Source: Paenibacillus sp. 1_12
GTDB lineage: Bacteria; Bacillota; Bacilli; Paenibacillales; NBRC-103111
Length of the DNA stretch: 64,000 bases
Direction of reading: 5' to 3'
Assembly (NCBI RefSeq): GCF_900114475.1
Contig: NZ_FOTE01000004.1
Coordinates: 3,580-67,579, forward strand
This document shows, in pieces, positions 39,599 through 48,704 of this stretch. Position 1 is the stretch's first letter. Each line of letters starts with the position of its first letter. Position numbers and translations under genes: made by a program. The notes under the pieces were generated by a model. That model was not told the DNA's origin. It worked only from the letters and a program-made list of their open reading frames with translations, and made no database searches.

Positions 39599-42454
39599 AT
39601 GATGATTAGGATACGAATAGCTGAACGTTGTCGGCGATTATCCATATTGCAGTTAACGATTCTAGCGATTTTATTGCTTAGCGTATTCTATAGCTTTAAT
39701 AATATCGCCATGGCATCAGGTGTTTGGACAAGCCAAACCTCGAATGCTACGAACACAGGGCAGCTTCAAAGTGTTGCTTATGGCGGTGGGAAATGGCTTG
39801 CTGTTGATCCTGTGAGCAGTGAGATGGTTTCATCTGCAGATGGGATTACATGGGTTAAACAGAGTGTTGCCTTTATACCCAATGATGCTGTATATACAGG
39901 AATTCAATGGGTTGTAGTGGGCTCAAACTCTACCAATATTATGACTTCCCCTACGGGTAATAGTGGTACGTGGACCCTTCAAACCTCGGGGGTCACTAGC
40001 GACCTCTACTCGGTCGCTTACGATGGAAGCCGTATTGTAGCCGTTGGGAAAGGTGGAGTAATCGCTACGTCAGCAGACGGAATTAATTGGACTTCACAGA
40101 CCAAAGGATTACAAGACTTTAATAGAGTCCACTACGGCGGGGGGGAATTTATCGCTGTAGGATCGGCGGGCACAATTTATACATCACCTGACGGAAACAC
40201 ATGGACACAACAAACATCGGGAACAAGTAATGATCTGTTGGGGGTAACTTATGGCAGTGGTCTGTTTATTGCTGTTGGTTCATCGGGAACCCTACTAACC
40301 TCTCCGGATGGTACCACTTGGACATCTCGCTCCGTTCCGAACGGTTCAGCAGGAATAAATGGTATTACCTATGGGGGCTCTAAATTCGTTGCCGCAGGTG
40401 ATAACGGGAAAATCATTTCCTCGTCTGACGGTATTACCTGGATGAATGAAGCATCGAATACAACCAAGTTTTTTAATGCGGTTACGTATGCACAAAGCAA
40501 GTATGTTGCTGTAGGGCAGGAGGGTTGGCTTGAAACCCAATTATTAAGTATGAATGCAGACTTGAGCAGCCTGTCGCTTGACCAAGGTTTACTTTCACCG
40601 CCTTTTGCGGCGGAATTAACAAACTATACAGCTGGTGTGGGAAATGCAGTAAACAGTATACAAGTGACCCCGACTTTGGCAGATAGTACAGCAACGGTTA
40701 AGGTCAATGGAAATCCGATTACGAATGGAAGCGAAGTAACCATACCGTTGGCGCTAGGAAATAATAACATTACGATAGTAGTTACAGCTCAAGACGGCGT
40801 AACACAAAAAAACTATACAGTAACGGTAAACCGTGCAAGCAGCAGCAACGCTTACTTAAGCAACCTAATTGTGGATCAAGGTATGCTGTCACCAGCTTTT
40901 GCCGCAGAAACAATGAATTACACCAATGATGTAGCTAACCCTGTAAGCAGCCTCAAATTGATCCCGACAATAGCGGATAATACGGCAACGCTCAAGGTGA
41001 ACGGAAGTGTGGCAACGAGTGGAAGCCCATTAGCTTTCCCTTTAACCGTAGGACCCAATAGCATCACGGTAGTAGTTACAGCCCAAGACGGCGTAGCACA
41101 GAAGACTTATACAGTCACAGTAAATCGTGCTGCCAGCAGTAATGCCGACTTAAGCAATCTGATGATGGATCACGGCACGTTGTCACCAGCATTTGCTGCG
41201 GGAACCATCAGTTACACAAACAGCGTAGCTTACACGACAAGCAGCCTTAATGTGATTCCGACTATAGCGGATAACACGGCAGCGTTTAAGGTAAACGGAA
41301 TCGCAGTAACAAGCGGCAGTCCGGTAACCCTACCATTGAATGTAGGAGACAATACCGTTACGGTAGTCGTTACAGCTCAAGACAACTCGACGAAAACATA
41401 TACGGTAACGATCAACCGAGCGGCACCGAGCGCTAATGCCGAATTAAGCAATCTGCTGTTAGATCAAGGTACGCTGTCACCAGCATTTGCCGCAGAAACA
41501 ATTAGTTATACGAATGATGTAGCTTATACCGTAAGCAATCTTAATGTGACTCCGACTATAGCGGATAACACGGCAACACTTAAGGTAAATGGGAGCACGA
41601 TAACAAGCGGCAGTAAGGTAAACGTTCCATTGATTATAGGGGCTAACACGATCACAATCATGGTGACAGCTCAGGATAACTCGACAAAAACATATACGGT
41701 AACGATAAACCGACCAGCCAGCAGCAATGCAGATTTGAGTAGTTTATCACTGAGTGCGGGCACGCTGACTCCAGCTTTTTCAGCAGGGACGACGAGTTAC
41801 ACAACAAGTGTAGGTAATAGTGTTTACAGTATTTTTGTATCCGCTGTGCCTGTTGAGCCGCAAGCTAAACTTGAAATTGTTGCTAATGGAATATCGGTAA
41901 CTGGTGCTGTCTACCTGAATAATATCGGGTCAAATCGAGTATCTGTTAAAGTAACAGCGCCTGATAACCTATCCAGTAAGACCTATACCATTGATGTGAA
42001 TAGGCAAGGTTTGGGCACGGCTGACATTAGTTCAATCACCTTCATGAACAAGACATTATCGCGTACATCAAACAGTTACCATCTGGATGTGGGGTTTGAA
42101 AACAAGTCAGTAGCCCTCCAAATAGTTCTTTCTGATCCAAATGCTTCGTTAAGCGTCACTGGGGCTACGTATACGGCGAACTCTATCTTGGTATCGAATT
42201 TAGCTATTGGGACCCAATCATTAACCATGGTCGTGACTACCCATGATGGTCAGCAAAAGTCCTTTGAATTGGTGGTCCATCGATCGGCACAGCCAACTTT
42301 TAGTTATGTCGATTTGAATGGCGATGGTAAAATAACCATAGATGATGTGATACACTTTTCGACTCATATGTTCGACATCAATCTAGATGGAAAAATCGAT
42401 AGTGATGATATGCGATTCATGCTGCTGCAGATCCAACCGATAATCATAAAATAA
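39599..42454 (+). CDS. secreted beta-propeller/cadherin-like protein with dockerin-like end
   Basis: 951 residues. An N-terminal membrane/signal helix (LTILAILLLSVFYSF) is followed by repeats of the type YGGGKWLAVD...SSADGITW (about residues 45-320), which suggest a BNR-like beta-propeller. Five or six cadherin-like beta-sandwich repeats follow (about 325-890, each LSSLSLDQGTLSPAFA...YTVTVNR). The C-terminus has two EF-hand loops, DLNGDGKITIDD and DINLDGKIDSDD, as in dockerin type I domains. It acts outside the cell, probably as an adhesive or scaffold protein. The neighbouring Collar genes suggest joint function. Confidence 0.88.
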   Translation: MMIRIRIAERCRRLSILQLTILAILLLSVFYSFNNIAMASGVWTSQTSNATNTGQLQSVAYGGGKWLAVDPVSSEMVSSADGITWVKQSVAFIPNDAVYTGIQWVVVGSNSTNIMTSPTGNSGTWTLQTSGVTSDLYSVAYDGSRIVAVGKGGVIATSADGINWTSQTKGLQDFNRVHYGGGEFIAVGSAGTIYTSPDGNTWTQQTSGTSNDLLGVTYGSGLFIAVGSSGTLLTSPDGTTWTSRSVPNGSAGINGITYGGSKFVAAGDNGKIISSSDGITWMNEASNTTKFFNAVTYAQSKYVAVGQEGWLETQLLSMNADLSSLSLDQGLLSPPFAAELTNYTAGVGNAVNSIQVTPTLADSTATVKVNGNPITNGSEVTIPLALGNNNITIVVTAQDGVTQKNYTVTVNRASSSNAYLSNLIVDQGMLSPAFAAETMNYTNDVANPVSSLKLIPTIADNTATLKVNGSVATSGSPLAFPLTVGPNSITVVVTAQDGVAQKTYTVTVNRAASSNADLSNLMMDHGTLSPAFAAGTISYTNSVAYTTSSLNVIPTIADNTAAFKVNGIAVTSGSPVTLPLNVGDNTVTVVVTAQDNSTKTYTVTINRAAPSANAELSNLLLDQGTLSPAFAAETISYTNDVAYTVSNLNVTPTIADNTATLKVNGSTITSGSKVNVPLIIGANTITIMVTAQDNSTKTYTVTINRPASSNADLSSLSLSAGTLTPAFSAGTTSYTTSVGNSVYSIFVSAVPVEPQAKLEIVANGISVTGAVYLNNIGSNRVSVKVTAPDNLSSKTYTIDVNRQGLGTADISSITFMNKTLSRTSNSYHLDVGFENKSVALQIVLSDPNASLSVTGATYTANSILVSNLAIGTQSLTMVVTTHDGQQKSFELVVHRSAQPTFSYVDLNGDGKITIDDVIHFSTHMFDINLDGKIDSDDMRFMLLQIQPIIIK

Positions 42455-42464
42455 AGTAAACGAG

Positions 42465-42499
42465 AATCGACTAATCCTTTGGGATCAGTCGATTTTTTT
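42465..42499 (+). terminator. intrinsic terminator
   Basis: Stem AATCGACTAATCC / GGGATCAGTCGATT (one mismatch) with TTT loop is followed by TTTTTTTG. Confidence 0.85.
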
Positions 42500-42530
42500 G
42501 AGTAAAAGAGTTACATACACACTGAAGAAG

Positions 42531-43592
42531 TTATATAATATGGAGTTCCTTGTAGAAGCGATTAAACTCTTCAATATTGAGCTGCTGGGCTGCATCGGAC
42601 AAGGCAGTTGCGGGATCGGGATGTACCTCTACCATGATACCATCTGCTCCCGCGGCTAATGCGGCTTTGGCGCAGGGAGCGAATATATCCTTGCGGCCTG
42701 TTGAATGAGTAACATCTACGAGAACTGGCAGATGGCTCTCCTGCTTCAATATCGGAACCGCGGAAATATCCAGCGTATTGCGTGTTGCCTTCTCATACGT
42801 CCGAATTCCACGTTCGATTAGCATCACTTGTCTATTGCCTCCGGCCAAAATGTATTCTGCCGCATGAAGAAATTCTTCAATTGTAGCGGCAATGCCCCGT
42901 TTCAATAGGATAGGTGTGCGTACACTGCCTGCTGCCTTCAGAAGCTCAAAGTTCTGCATGTTACGCGCACCGATTTGGATGACGTCAATGTATTCGCTTG
43001 CCATTTCGATGTGGGCAGGGTCGACGATTTCACTGATTGTCTTAAGACCGAATTCGGTTGCAACCTCCTTCAAAATTTTCAAACCTTCAATTCCTAAGCC
43101 TTGAAAATCATACGGGGATGTTCTTGGTTTGAATGCGCCGCCGCGCATAATGGTAACCCCTGCTTGTTTCAATGCGGCAGCTACTTGACGCACCTGTTCA
43201 TAGCTTTCAACAGCACAAGGGCCAGCGATCAGGACTGGCTTTCCGGCTCCAACAGCAATATCTCCTATGGTCACGATAGTATCTTCCTTCTGCCTTTTTC
43301 GGCTGACCAACAGTTGTTTAGTGTGATCAGTTTGCTGGAGGTCTAATGAAGCTTGGAAAATTTGCTTGAACAGGTGGCGAATGGTCCCGTGATCAAAAGG
43401 CCCGGCGTTTCGAGCGACTAGCTCCTCCAACATTTGCTTCTCCCGTAAAGGATCGAACTTAGGTATGCCCTGCTTCTCTTTCACATGCCCGATCTCCTGA
43501 GCAATCCGTGCCCGTTCCGATAACAACTCAAGAAGCTGTTGATTAATTCCTGTTATTGTTTCCCTTAATTGCTCTACATTCATTGAATTCAT
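42531..43592 (-). CDS. aroA: chorismate mutase / DAHP synthase
   Basis: 353 residues; symbol as in B. subtilis, where AroA is DAHP synthase. Residues 1-90 are an AroQ chorismate mutase ([35 protein letters not shown]), and the rest is a type I DAHP synthase of the KDO8PS-like branch ([42 protein letters not shown]). It condenses phosphoenolpyruvate and erythrose 4-phosphate, the first step of aromatic synthesis, and the mutase domain gives feedback control by prephenate or chorismate. AAAGGAG precedes the start. A T-box leader on the same strand couples it to aromatic amino acid supply. Confidence 0.96.
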   Translation of the reverse strand: MNSMNVEQLRETITGINQQLLELLSERARIAQEIGHVKEKQGIPKFDPLREKQMLEELVARNAGPFDHGTIRHLFKQIFQASLDLQQTDHTKQLLVSRKRQKEDTIVTIGDIAVGAGKPVLIAGPCAVESYEQVRQVAAALKQAGVTIMRGGAFKPRTSPYDFQGLGIEGLKILKEVATEFGLKTISEIVDPAHIEMASEYIDVIQIGARNMQNFELLKAAGSVRTPILLKRGIAATIEEFLHAAEYILAGGNRQVMLIERGIRTYEKATRNTLDISAVPILKQESHLPVLVDVTHSTGRKDIFAPCAKAALAAGADGIMVEVHPDPATALSDAAQQLNIEEFNRFYKELHII

Positions 43593-43628
43593 CCTAGTTC
43601 TCTCCTTTTAAATATGATTTTTGGAAAA

Positions 43629-43921
43629 CAAAAAGACTCCTCATCGCAAGGGACGAGAAGCCGTGGTACCACCCTAATTAGAACTGCAGTTCCTGTAAAA
43701 AAGGAATGCGGTTCTCACTTGTAGACCCTTAACGCAGGGAATTACGGGTATCCCTAAGAGATGCCCATAGGGGCAGCCGTTCAGGAACCAGCTCGGGAGT
43801 GAACTTCGGCGGGGCGTTCGATCGGGTGCTTTCAGTCTGTGGCACTCCGTCCCTGTAATGAATCGTTGACCGCGTACTCTTTCCGTCATCGCTTGTATCG
43901 AAATAAAGTTGTGCTTGATTA
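43629..43921 (-). ncRNA. T-box riboswitch leader of DAHP synthase gene
   Basis: Read on the minus strand, the T-box sequence TGGTACCACG lies at 43671-43662, and a terminator (CTTCTCGTC / GATGAGGAG, then TTTTTGTTTT) ends near 43629. Stem I has AGAGTA as S-turn and ACAGGGACGGAG upstream. The specifier loop reads GAAG-TTC-A, so TTC (Phe, plus-strand 43801-43803) is the likely specifier. Low phenylalanyl charging should raise expression. Confidence 0.9.
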
Positions 43922-43927
43922 CTATGC

Positions 43928-43955
43928 ATTTTAAATCAATTTGGAAATATTGCAA
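43928..43955 (-). promoter_or_regulatory. promoter of DAHP synthase T-box leader
   Basis: On the minus strand TTGCAA (43955-43950), 16 nt, TAAAAT (43933-43928), just upstream of the T-box. Confidence 0.6.
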
Positions 43956-44160
43956 GCATGTGGTTTAACGCTTATTCGCTTTATCGTTGTGAAGTCTGCA
44001 AGGGGTAATGTGAATTTATTGTTATAATAATATTATGTAAAATATGTAATTTTGTGAGTGGGAGATTTCATCAATATTATAATTAATCTTTCCCAAAATC
44101 ATCATTTAGGTTGTGGTAAGCTTCAATTAAGAATGGATTTTAGAAATGAGGAGTTGTTAC

Positions 44161-45624
44161 ATGGAACCTATATTTGGATTAAACCATCTTAATGGGGAAG
44201 AAGCCACGATTTTAGAATTACAGGATGCAATGAATAAGGGGGAGCTTACCTCAAGAGAACTTGTTATGTATTACATGTATCGAATAGCAACTTATGATCA
44301 AAATGGACCTATGATAAACGCTATGATGGAAATGAATCCAGATGTCATTTTTATTGCAGAAGCATTAGACCAAGAAAGAAAAACAGCAGGTGCAAGGAGC
44401 CTTCTACACGGCATTCCGGTTGTATTGAAAGGGAATATCGAAACAAACGATAAGATGCGTACACATGCGGGAGCATTGGCTTTGGAAAACCATGTAAGCG
44501 CAAAGGATGCTTTCCTCGTCCAAAAGCTAAGACAAGCTGGTGCAGTCATTCTTGGAAAAACAAATTTGACAGAATGGGCAAACGGCATATCTTCTTCAAT
44601 GTGGTCTGGATACAGCTCTATAGGCGGACAAACATTGAATCCGTATGGGGATCACTTTCCGGGTGGGTCCAGTACGGGCTCTGCGGCAGCTGTAGCGGCA
44701 AACTTTACATCCGTTGCGGTTGGCACGGAAACATCTGCCTCCATTTTAAGCCCGTCTGTGCAAAATTCCATAGTTGGAATAAAACCAACGGTTGGCTTAA
44801 TAAGCCGTACAGGAGTCATACCATGGACGTATTCTCAAGATACTGCTGGACCTATGGCCAGGACTGTCACAGATGCAGCCATCTTATTAGATGCATTAAC
44901 AGGAAAAGACGAAAGGGATCCGGCTACTTGGAGGAATAACGAATCCCCAAACTATACAGACTTTTTAGATAGCGACGGATTAAAAGCAGCAACCGTAGGC
45001 GTTTTTAGGAATGCTAAACCGAAACAATATCGCGACAGTGACGAGTATGATGAGGTCTTATTTAATGATGCGGTAACCAAGATAAAGGAATCTGGAGCTC
45101 ATGTTGTTGAAGATATAGAAATCCCATCGTTTCATAGAAAATGGGAGTTTAATAAAATGAATATCGAATTTAAGCATGCTGTTGATAATTATCTGCAAGG
45201 TCTCCCATCCCATGTACCCGTCCACACTTTGAATGAACTGGTTGAATGGAACGAGCACAATGCTGAGAAAGCTTTAAAATACGGACAAAATTGTTTGGAA
45301 AATCGACTCCTATTTGAAAATCCATTAAAAGATCCCAAATATATTTTACAATCCATTACTGATTTATATTATTCGCAAACTATGGGTATCGATTACGCAT
45401 TAAACAAGTATGGATTGGATGCAATCCTCTTTCCTTCCTATGTTGGGGCCGATATTTGTGCTAGAGCGGGATATCCGTCTATAGCTGTGCCTGCTGGATT
45501 TCAGGAAAATGGCAGAGCATTTGGCATTACCTTTGCGGGAGGGGCATTTAGCGAACCGACCTTGATTCGTATTGCTTTTGCATTCGAACAAAAAACAAAA
45601 CATAGAAAAATTCCAAAATTTTAA
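44161..45624 (+). CDS. amidase-signature family hydrolase
   Basis: 487 residues from ATG 44161, 7 nt after GAGGAG. The amidase signature fold is clear: catalytic lysine K90 in GIPVVLKGNIETND, the glycine-serine loop GGSSTGSAAAVA with the cis-serine, and the nucleophile serine in VGTETSASILSPS. These enzymes hydrolyse amide bonds of small amides or amino-acid amides. The substrate cannot be told. It resembles the stand-alone Bacillus amidases rather than GatA, since no gatB/gatC neighbours exist. It has no signal peptide. Confidence 0.93.
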   Translation: MEPIFGLNHLNGEEATILELQDAMNKGELTSRELVMYYMYRIATYDQNGPMINAMMEMNPDVIFIAEALDQERKTAGARSLLHGIPVVLKGNIETNDKMRTHAGALALENHVSAKDAFLVQKLRQAGAVILGKTNLTEWANGISSSMWSGYSSIGGQTLNPYGDHFPGGSSTGSAAAVAANFTSVAVGTETSASILSPSVQNSIVGIKPTVGLISRTGVIPWTYSQDTAGPMARTVTDAAILLDALTGKDERDPATWRNNESPNYTDFLDSDGLKAATVGVFRNAKPKQYRDSDEYDEVLFNDAVTKIKESGAHVVEDIEIPSFHRKWEFNKMNIEFKHAVDNYLQGLPSHVPVHTLNELVEWNEHNAEKALKYGQNCLENRLLFENPLKDPKYILQSITDLYYSQTMGIDYALNKYGLDAILFPSYVGADICARAGYPSIAVPAGFQENGRAFGITFAGGAFSEPTLIRIAFAFEQKTKHRKIPKF

Positions 45625-45631
45625 TTGTTTG

Positions 45632-45661
45632 TTGACAAAATAAGGATTGCGATGGTAAATT
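45632..45661 (+). promoter_or_regulatory. promoter A of sulfur locus
   Basis: TTGACA (45632-45637), 18 nt, TAAATT (45656-45661). The attenuator hairpin A starts 52 nt after this -10. Confidence 0.6.
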
Positions 45662-45707
45662 TATAACCGAGTATTCGCATATGAATTTAATAAATTATAA
45701 GGATTAA

Positions 45708-45750
45708 CCGGACCACCGGAAACCAGCCTCGGCTTGTTTCTGGTTTTTTT
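45708..45750 (+). ncRNA. attenuator leader motif A
   Basis: A short hairpin CCGG-ACCA-CCGG (45708-45719) is followed by a terminator whose 5' arm CCGGAAAC (45716-45723) reuses the hairpin's 3' arm and pairs with GTTTCTGG (45736-45743), then T7. The two folds exclude one another. It lies ahead of the first flavin monooxygenase gene. Copies B, C and D lie within 7.4 kb. Confidence 0.7.
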
Positions 45751-45790
45751 GCATTTGTGGGTAAATTTTGCGGAGCGGAGTGTGAGAAGT

Positions 45791-47170
45791 ATGAGTGAAA
45801 ATAAGCGAAAGATACATCTTAATGTGTTTGTTCGCATTGCAGGCCACCATGCAGGGGGATGGAAGCATCCTGATGCGGAGCCTGAACGAGATCTGGATAT
45901 TGAAAAATATATAGAGTTGGCTCAATTGGCTGAACGAGGGCTAATCGACTCTTTATTTACGGCAGACAATTATTCAGGTACAGGGAGAAGGCTGGAGCCA
46001 TTCACATTGCTCTCTGCGCTGGCGGCAGTGACCACCCATATTGGATTGATCGGGACTGTAAGCACCACCTATAATGATCCTTTTCATGTAGCTAGGAAAT
46101 TGGCATCATTAGATTACCTAAGTAATGGGCGAGCTGGCTGGAACATCGTGACGGGACATTCACCAGAGGATGGCAACAATATTACGAGGTGGGGCGGCTA
46201 CCCTGAGCCAAGTAAACGATATGAAATCGGCGATGAGTTTGTTGAGGTTACCAAGCAGCTGTGGGACAGCTGGGATGAAGATGATGTATCGAGCAGCGGT
46301 GAACGGAGTTTACAGGTTAATCACACCAATGTTCATGAAATAGATTTTAAAGGCAATTATTTTAATGTAAAAGGTCCATTGAATATACCACGCCCTCCGC
46401 AAGGCTATCCCGTTCTTGTACAGGCAGGCTCTTCAGAAAATGGCAAGGAGCTGGCGGCTAAACATGCCGAGGTGATTTTTACAGCACAGCAGACGCTTGG
46501 GGCGGCGCAAGAGTTTTATACCGATGTCAAATCAAGATTGAAAAAATATGGAAGAAGTCCGGATCAATTGCTTATTATGCCTGGGCTGGGGTCGATTGTT
46601 GGCGAAACCGAAGCAGAGGCCAAGGATCTGGAGGATGATTTATTCTCTTTATTGAATCTTGAGAGCTCGTTAAAACAGGCTTCAAGGTTTTTCTCGGTCG
46701 ATCTATCTGAGTATGCGTTAGATGATCGTGTACCGCTCGATAAGGTTAAACCTGAGGATGGCAGCAAAAACGGAGGCATTACAAGCCGTCGTGAGGTTGT
46801 ACTCGACGCTGTGCGCAGAGATAATCTGACGATTCGACAATTTTTGAACCGCAGTGCTGGTGGTCATGGTCATGTAACTTATCGGGGTTCTTACATGCAA
46901 GTAGCCGATTTTATTGAAACCTGGCTGCGGGAGCGCGGAGCTGACGGATTCAATTTATTGCCGCAGGTAGTGCCACACAGCCTAGATACATTCATTAACA
47001 AGGTAATTCCCGAGCTGCAAAATCGCGGTATTTTTCGGACAGCTTATGAAGGTACTACTTTACGTGAAAACTTAGGGCTTACTCGACCCTTAAACAAGAA
47101 TCGGGAAATATGGACAGCCAGGCATCAAGCTCAAGCGGCCAAGGATATTGCTTTCGAGCCTGCGCAGTAA
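45791..47170 (+). CDS. NtaA/SnaA/DszA-type flavin monooxygenase 1
   Basis: 459 residues from ATG 45791. Luciferase-like (LLM) FMNH2-dependent monooxygenase of the nitrilotriacetate/dibenzothiophene-sulfone class: KIHLNVFVRIAGHHAGGWKHP at the N-terminus, SLDYLSNGRAGWNIVTG, and NIPRPPQGYPVLVQAGSSENGKELAA. Members break C-N or C-S bonds using reduced flavin from a partner reductase and include YxeK and DszA. Three paralogues lie in this locus, mixed with an SsuD-like enzyme, suggesting organosulfur scavenging. Expression is probably controlled by the attenuator A upstream. No flavin reductase gene is visible in the window. Confidence 0.92.
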   Translation: MSENKRKIHLNVFVRIAGHHAGGWKHPDAEPERDLDIEKYIELAQLAERGLIDSLFTADNYSGTGRRLEPFTLLSALAAVTTHIGLIGTVSTTYNDPFHVARKLASLDYLSNGRAGWNIVTGHSPEDGNNITRWGGYPEPSKRYEIGDEFVEVTKQLWDSWDEDDVSSSGERSLQVNHTNVHEIDFKGNYFNVKGPLNIPRPPQGYPVLVQAGSSENGKELAAKHAEVIFTAQQTLGAAQEFYTDVKSRLKKYGRSPDQLLIMPGLGSIVGETEAEAKDLEDDLFSLLNLESSLKQASRFFSVDLSEYALDDRVPLDKVKPEDGSKNGGITSRREVVLDAVRRDNLTIRQFLNRSAGGHGHVTYRGSYMQVADFIETWLRERGADGFNLLPQVVPHSLDTFINKVIPELQNRGIFRTAYEGTTLRENLGLTRPLNKNREIWTARHQAQAAKDIAFEPAQ

Positions 47171-47220
47171 GCTTCAGGGTATGAATTTTAGAGCTAATAT
47201 GACGATATGAGGTGGATGAT

Positions 47221-48579
47221 TTGACTAAAACGGATAGAAAGGCCCATTTTAACGTATTTATTCGAGGTACGGGGCATCATGCCGCATCCTCCAAGCACCC
47301 GTTAGTCAATCCAAACGGCGGACTGGATTTAGCGCATTTTGCTAATCAGGCGCGAACCGCTGAACGGGGACTGCTGGATTCCCTTTTTGTGGCGGACGGT
47401 TATGCCGGATTATCGCGTGGCTTCGAGCCATTCACGCTATTCTCAGCGCTTGCAACGCTAACGAAGCATATTGGCTTCATTGCTACCGTTGGTACGACCT
47501 ATAACGATCCTTATCATGTTGCCCGTCAGTTTGCCTCATTGGATCACATCAGCAAAGGGCGAGCTGCCTGGAATATCGTAACGGGCGCACAATCTGCAGC
47601 TCACAATTTCGGTCGGGAAGAGCACCCGGATGTGGAACAGCGCTACAGGGTTGGAGAGGAATTCGTGGATGTTGTCAAGCAGCTGTGGGATAGCTGGGAA
47701 GAGGATGCGCTTGTTTATAATAAGGAAAAGGATATTCGTCTTGATTCAAGCAAGGTTTACAACATTAACTTTCAGGGCGAATATTACAAGGTCAAAGGAC
47801 CGCTCAATATTCCGCGTCCGCCACAGGGGTATCCAGTGCTAGTCCAAGCTGGGTCCTCTGAAGGCGGCAAGGAGCTGGCGGCAAGGACGGCAGAAGCAAT
47901 CTTCACCGCTCAGCAAACGCTTGGCGCAGCGCAGGATTTTTATAGCGATGTGAAGGGCAGGCTGGCCAAGTTCGGAAGAAAACCTGACCAATTGCTTATT
48001 CTGCCTGGGCTTTGCCCGATTATTGGCGATACGGAAGCAGAGGCCAGGGATCTCGAAGAGGAGCTGTTCACGCTGCTGAATACGGAGAACGCGCTGCGTA
48101 ACCTTTCACGCTTCTTTACGGTAGATCTATCCGAATACCCCCTAGATGCACCCGTGCCGCTTGATAAGCTGAGGCCTGCCGAGGAGTTCAGGGTGGGGAT
48201 CACTTCCCGGCGCGACGTGATTATTGATGCTGCGATCAGGGATAAGTTTACAATCAAACAGTTCATTAGCCGTAGTGCTGGAGGACATGGACATATTACC
48301 CATACTGGGTCTGTTCTTCAAATAGCTGACTTTATTGAGAAATGGTTCCGTGAAGGAGGAGCTGACGGCTTTAATATTTTGCCGCCGATTTTCCCGACAG
48401 GTCTGGACGCATTCGTAGACAAGGTAATCCCTGAGCTGCAAAATCGCGGGATTTTTCGCACAGCCTATGAAGGAAGAACGCTGCGCGAGAATCTGGGTTT
48501 GGCAAGGCCCGACAACCAGCATAAACAAATATGGGCAGCGAGCGGGCAAACTATTGAAGCGCAAGAGGCGGCAAGATAA
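47221..48579 (+). CDS. NtaA/SnaA/DszA-type flavin monooxygenase 2
   Basis: 452 residues. The TTG at 47221 lies 5 nt after GAGGTGG; a GTG inside that site is the alternative. Sequence follows paralogue 1 throughout (AHFNVFIRGTGHHAASSKHP, SKGRAAWNIVTG, QAGSSEGGKELAA, ELQNRGIFRTAYEGRTLRENLGLARP). It starts 50 nt after the stop of paralogue 1 with no terminator between, so both share a transcript. The substrate presumably differs from the paralogues, but no sequence feature tells how. Confidence 0.92.
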   Translation: MTKTDRKAHFNVFIRGTGHHAASSKHPLVNPNGGLDLAHFANQARTAERGLLDSLFVADGYAGLSRGFEPFTLFSALATLTKHIGFIATVGTTYNDPYHVARQFASLDHISKGRAAWNIVTGAQSAAHNFGREEHPDVEQRYRVGEEFVDVVKQLWDSWEEDALVYNKEKDIRLDSSKVYNINFQGEYYKVKGPLNIPRPPQGYPVLVQAGSSEGGKELAARTAEAIFTAQQTLGAAQDFYSDVKGRLAKFGRKPDQLLILPGLCPIIGDTEAEARDLEEELFTLLNTENALRNLSRFFTVDLSEYPLDAPVPLDKLRPAEEFRVGITSRRDVIIDAAIRDKFTIKQFISRSAGGHGHITHTGSVLQIADFIEKWFREGGADGFNILPPIFPTGLDAFVDKVIPELQNRGIFRTAYEGRTLRENLGLARPDNQHKQIWAASGQTIEAQEAAR

Positions 48580-48616
48580 TCATTACGATTAGATGAATAA
48601 GATGCAGCATAGACCT

Positions 48617-48662
48617 CCAGACAACTGGCGACATGTTTATTTACATGTTTCCAGTTTTTTTA
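48617..48662 (+). ncRNA. attenuator leader motif D
   Basis: Hairpin CCAG-ACAA-CTGG (48617-48628) with the compensatory change of the third base pair relative to motif A. Its 3' arm is reused in the terminator AACTGG (48623-48628) / CCAGTT (48651-48656), with an inner ACATGT / ACATGT stem, followed by T7. It lies between monooxygenase 2 and the solute-binding protein gene. A possible promoter (TTGAAG 48554, GATAAT 48575) lies inside the end of the preceding gene. Confidence 0.68.
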
Positions 48663-48704
48663 TGTAATTATATAACCCACTATAAGAAAAGGAGCTTGTT
48701 GAAG

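Noticed and set aside
47171-47220. Further attenuator motif copies before monooxygenases 2 and 3
   Set aside because: The gaps before 47221 and 50116 were read for the tetraloop hairpin and a terminator, and neither is present.
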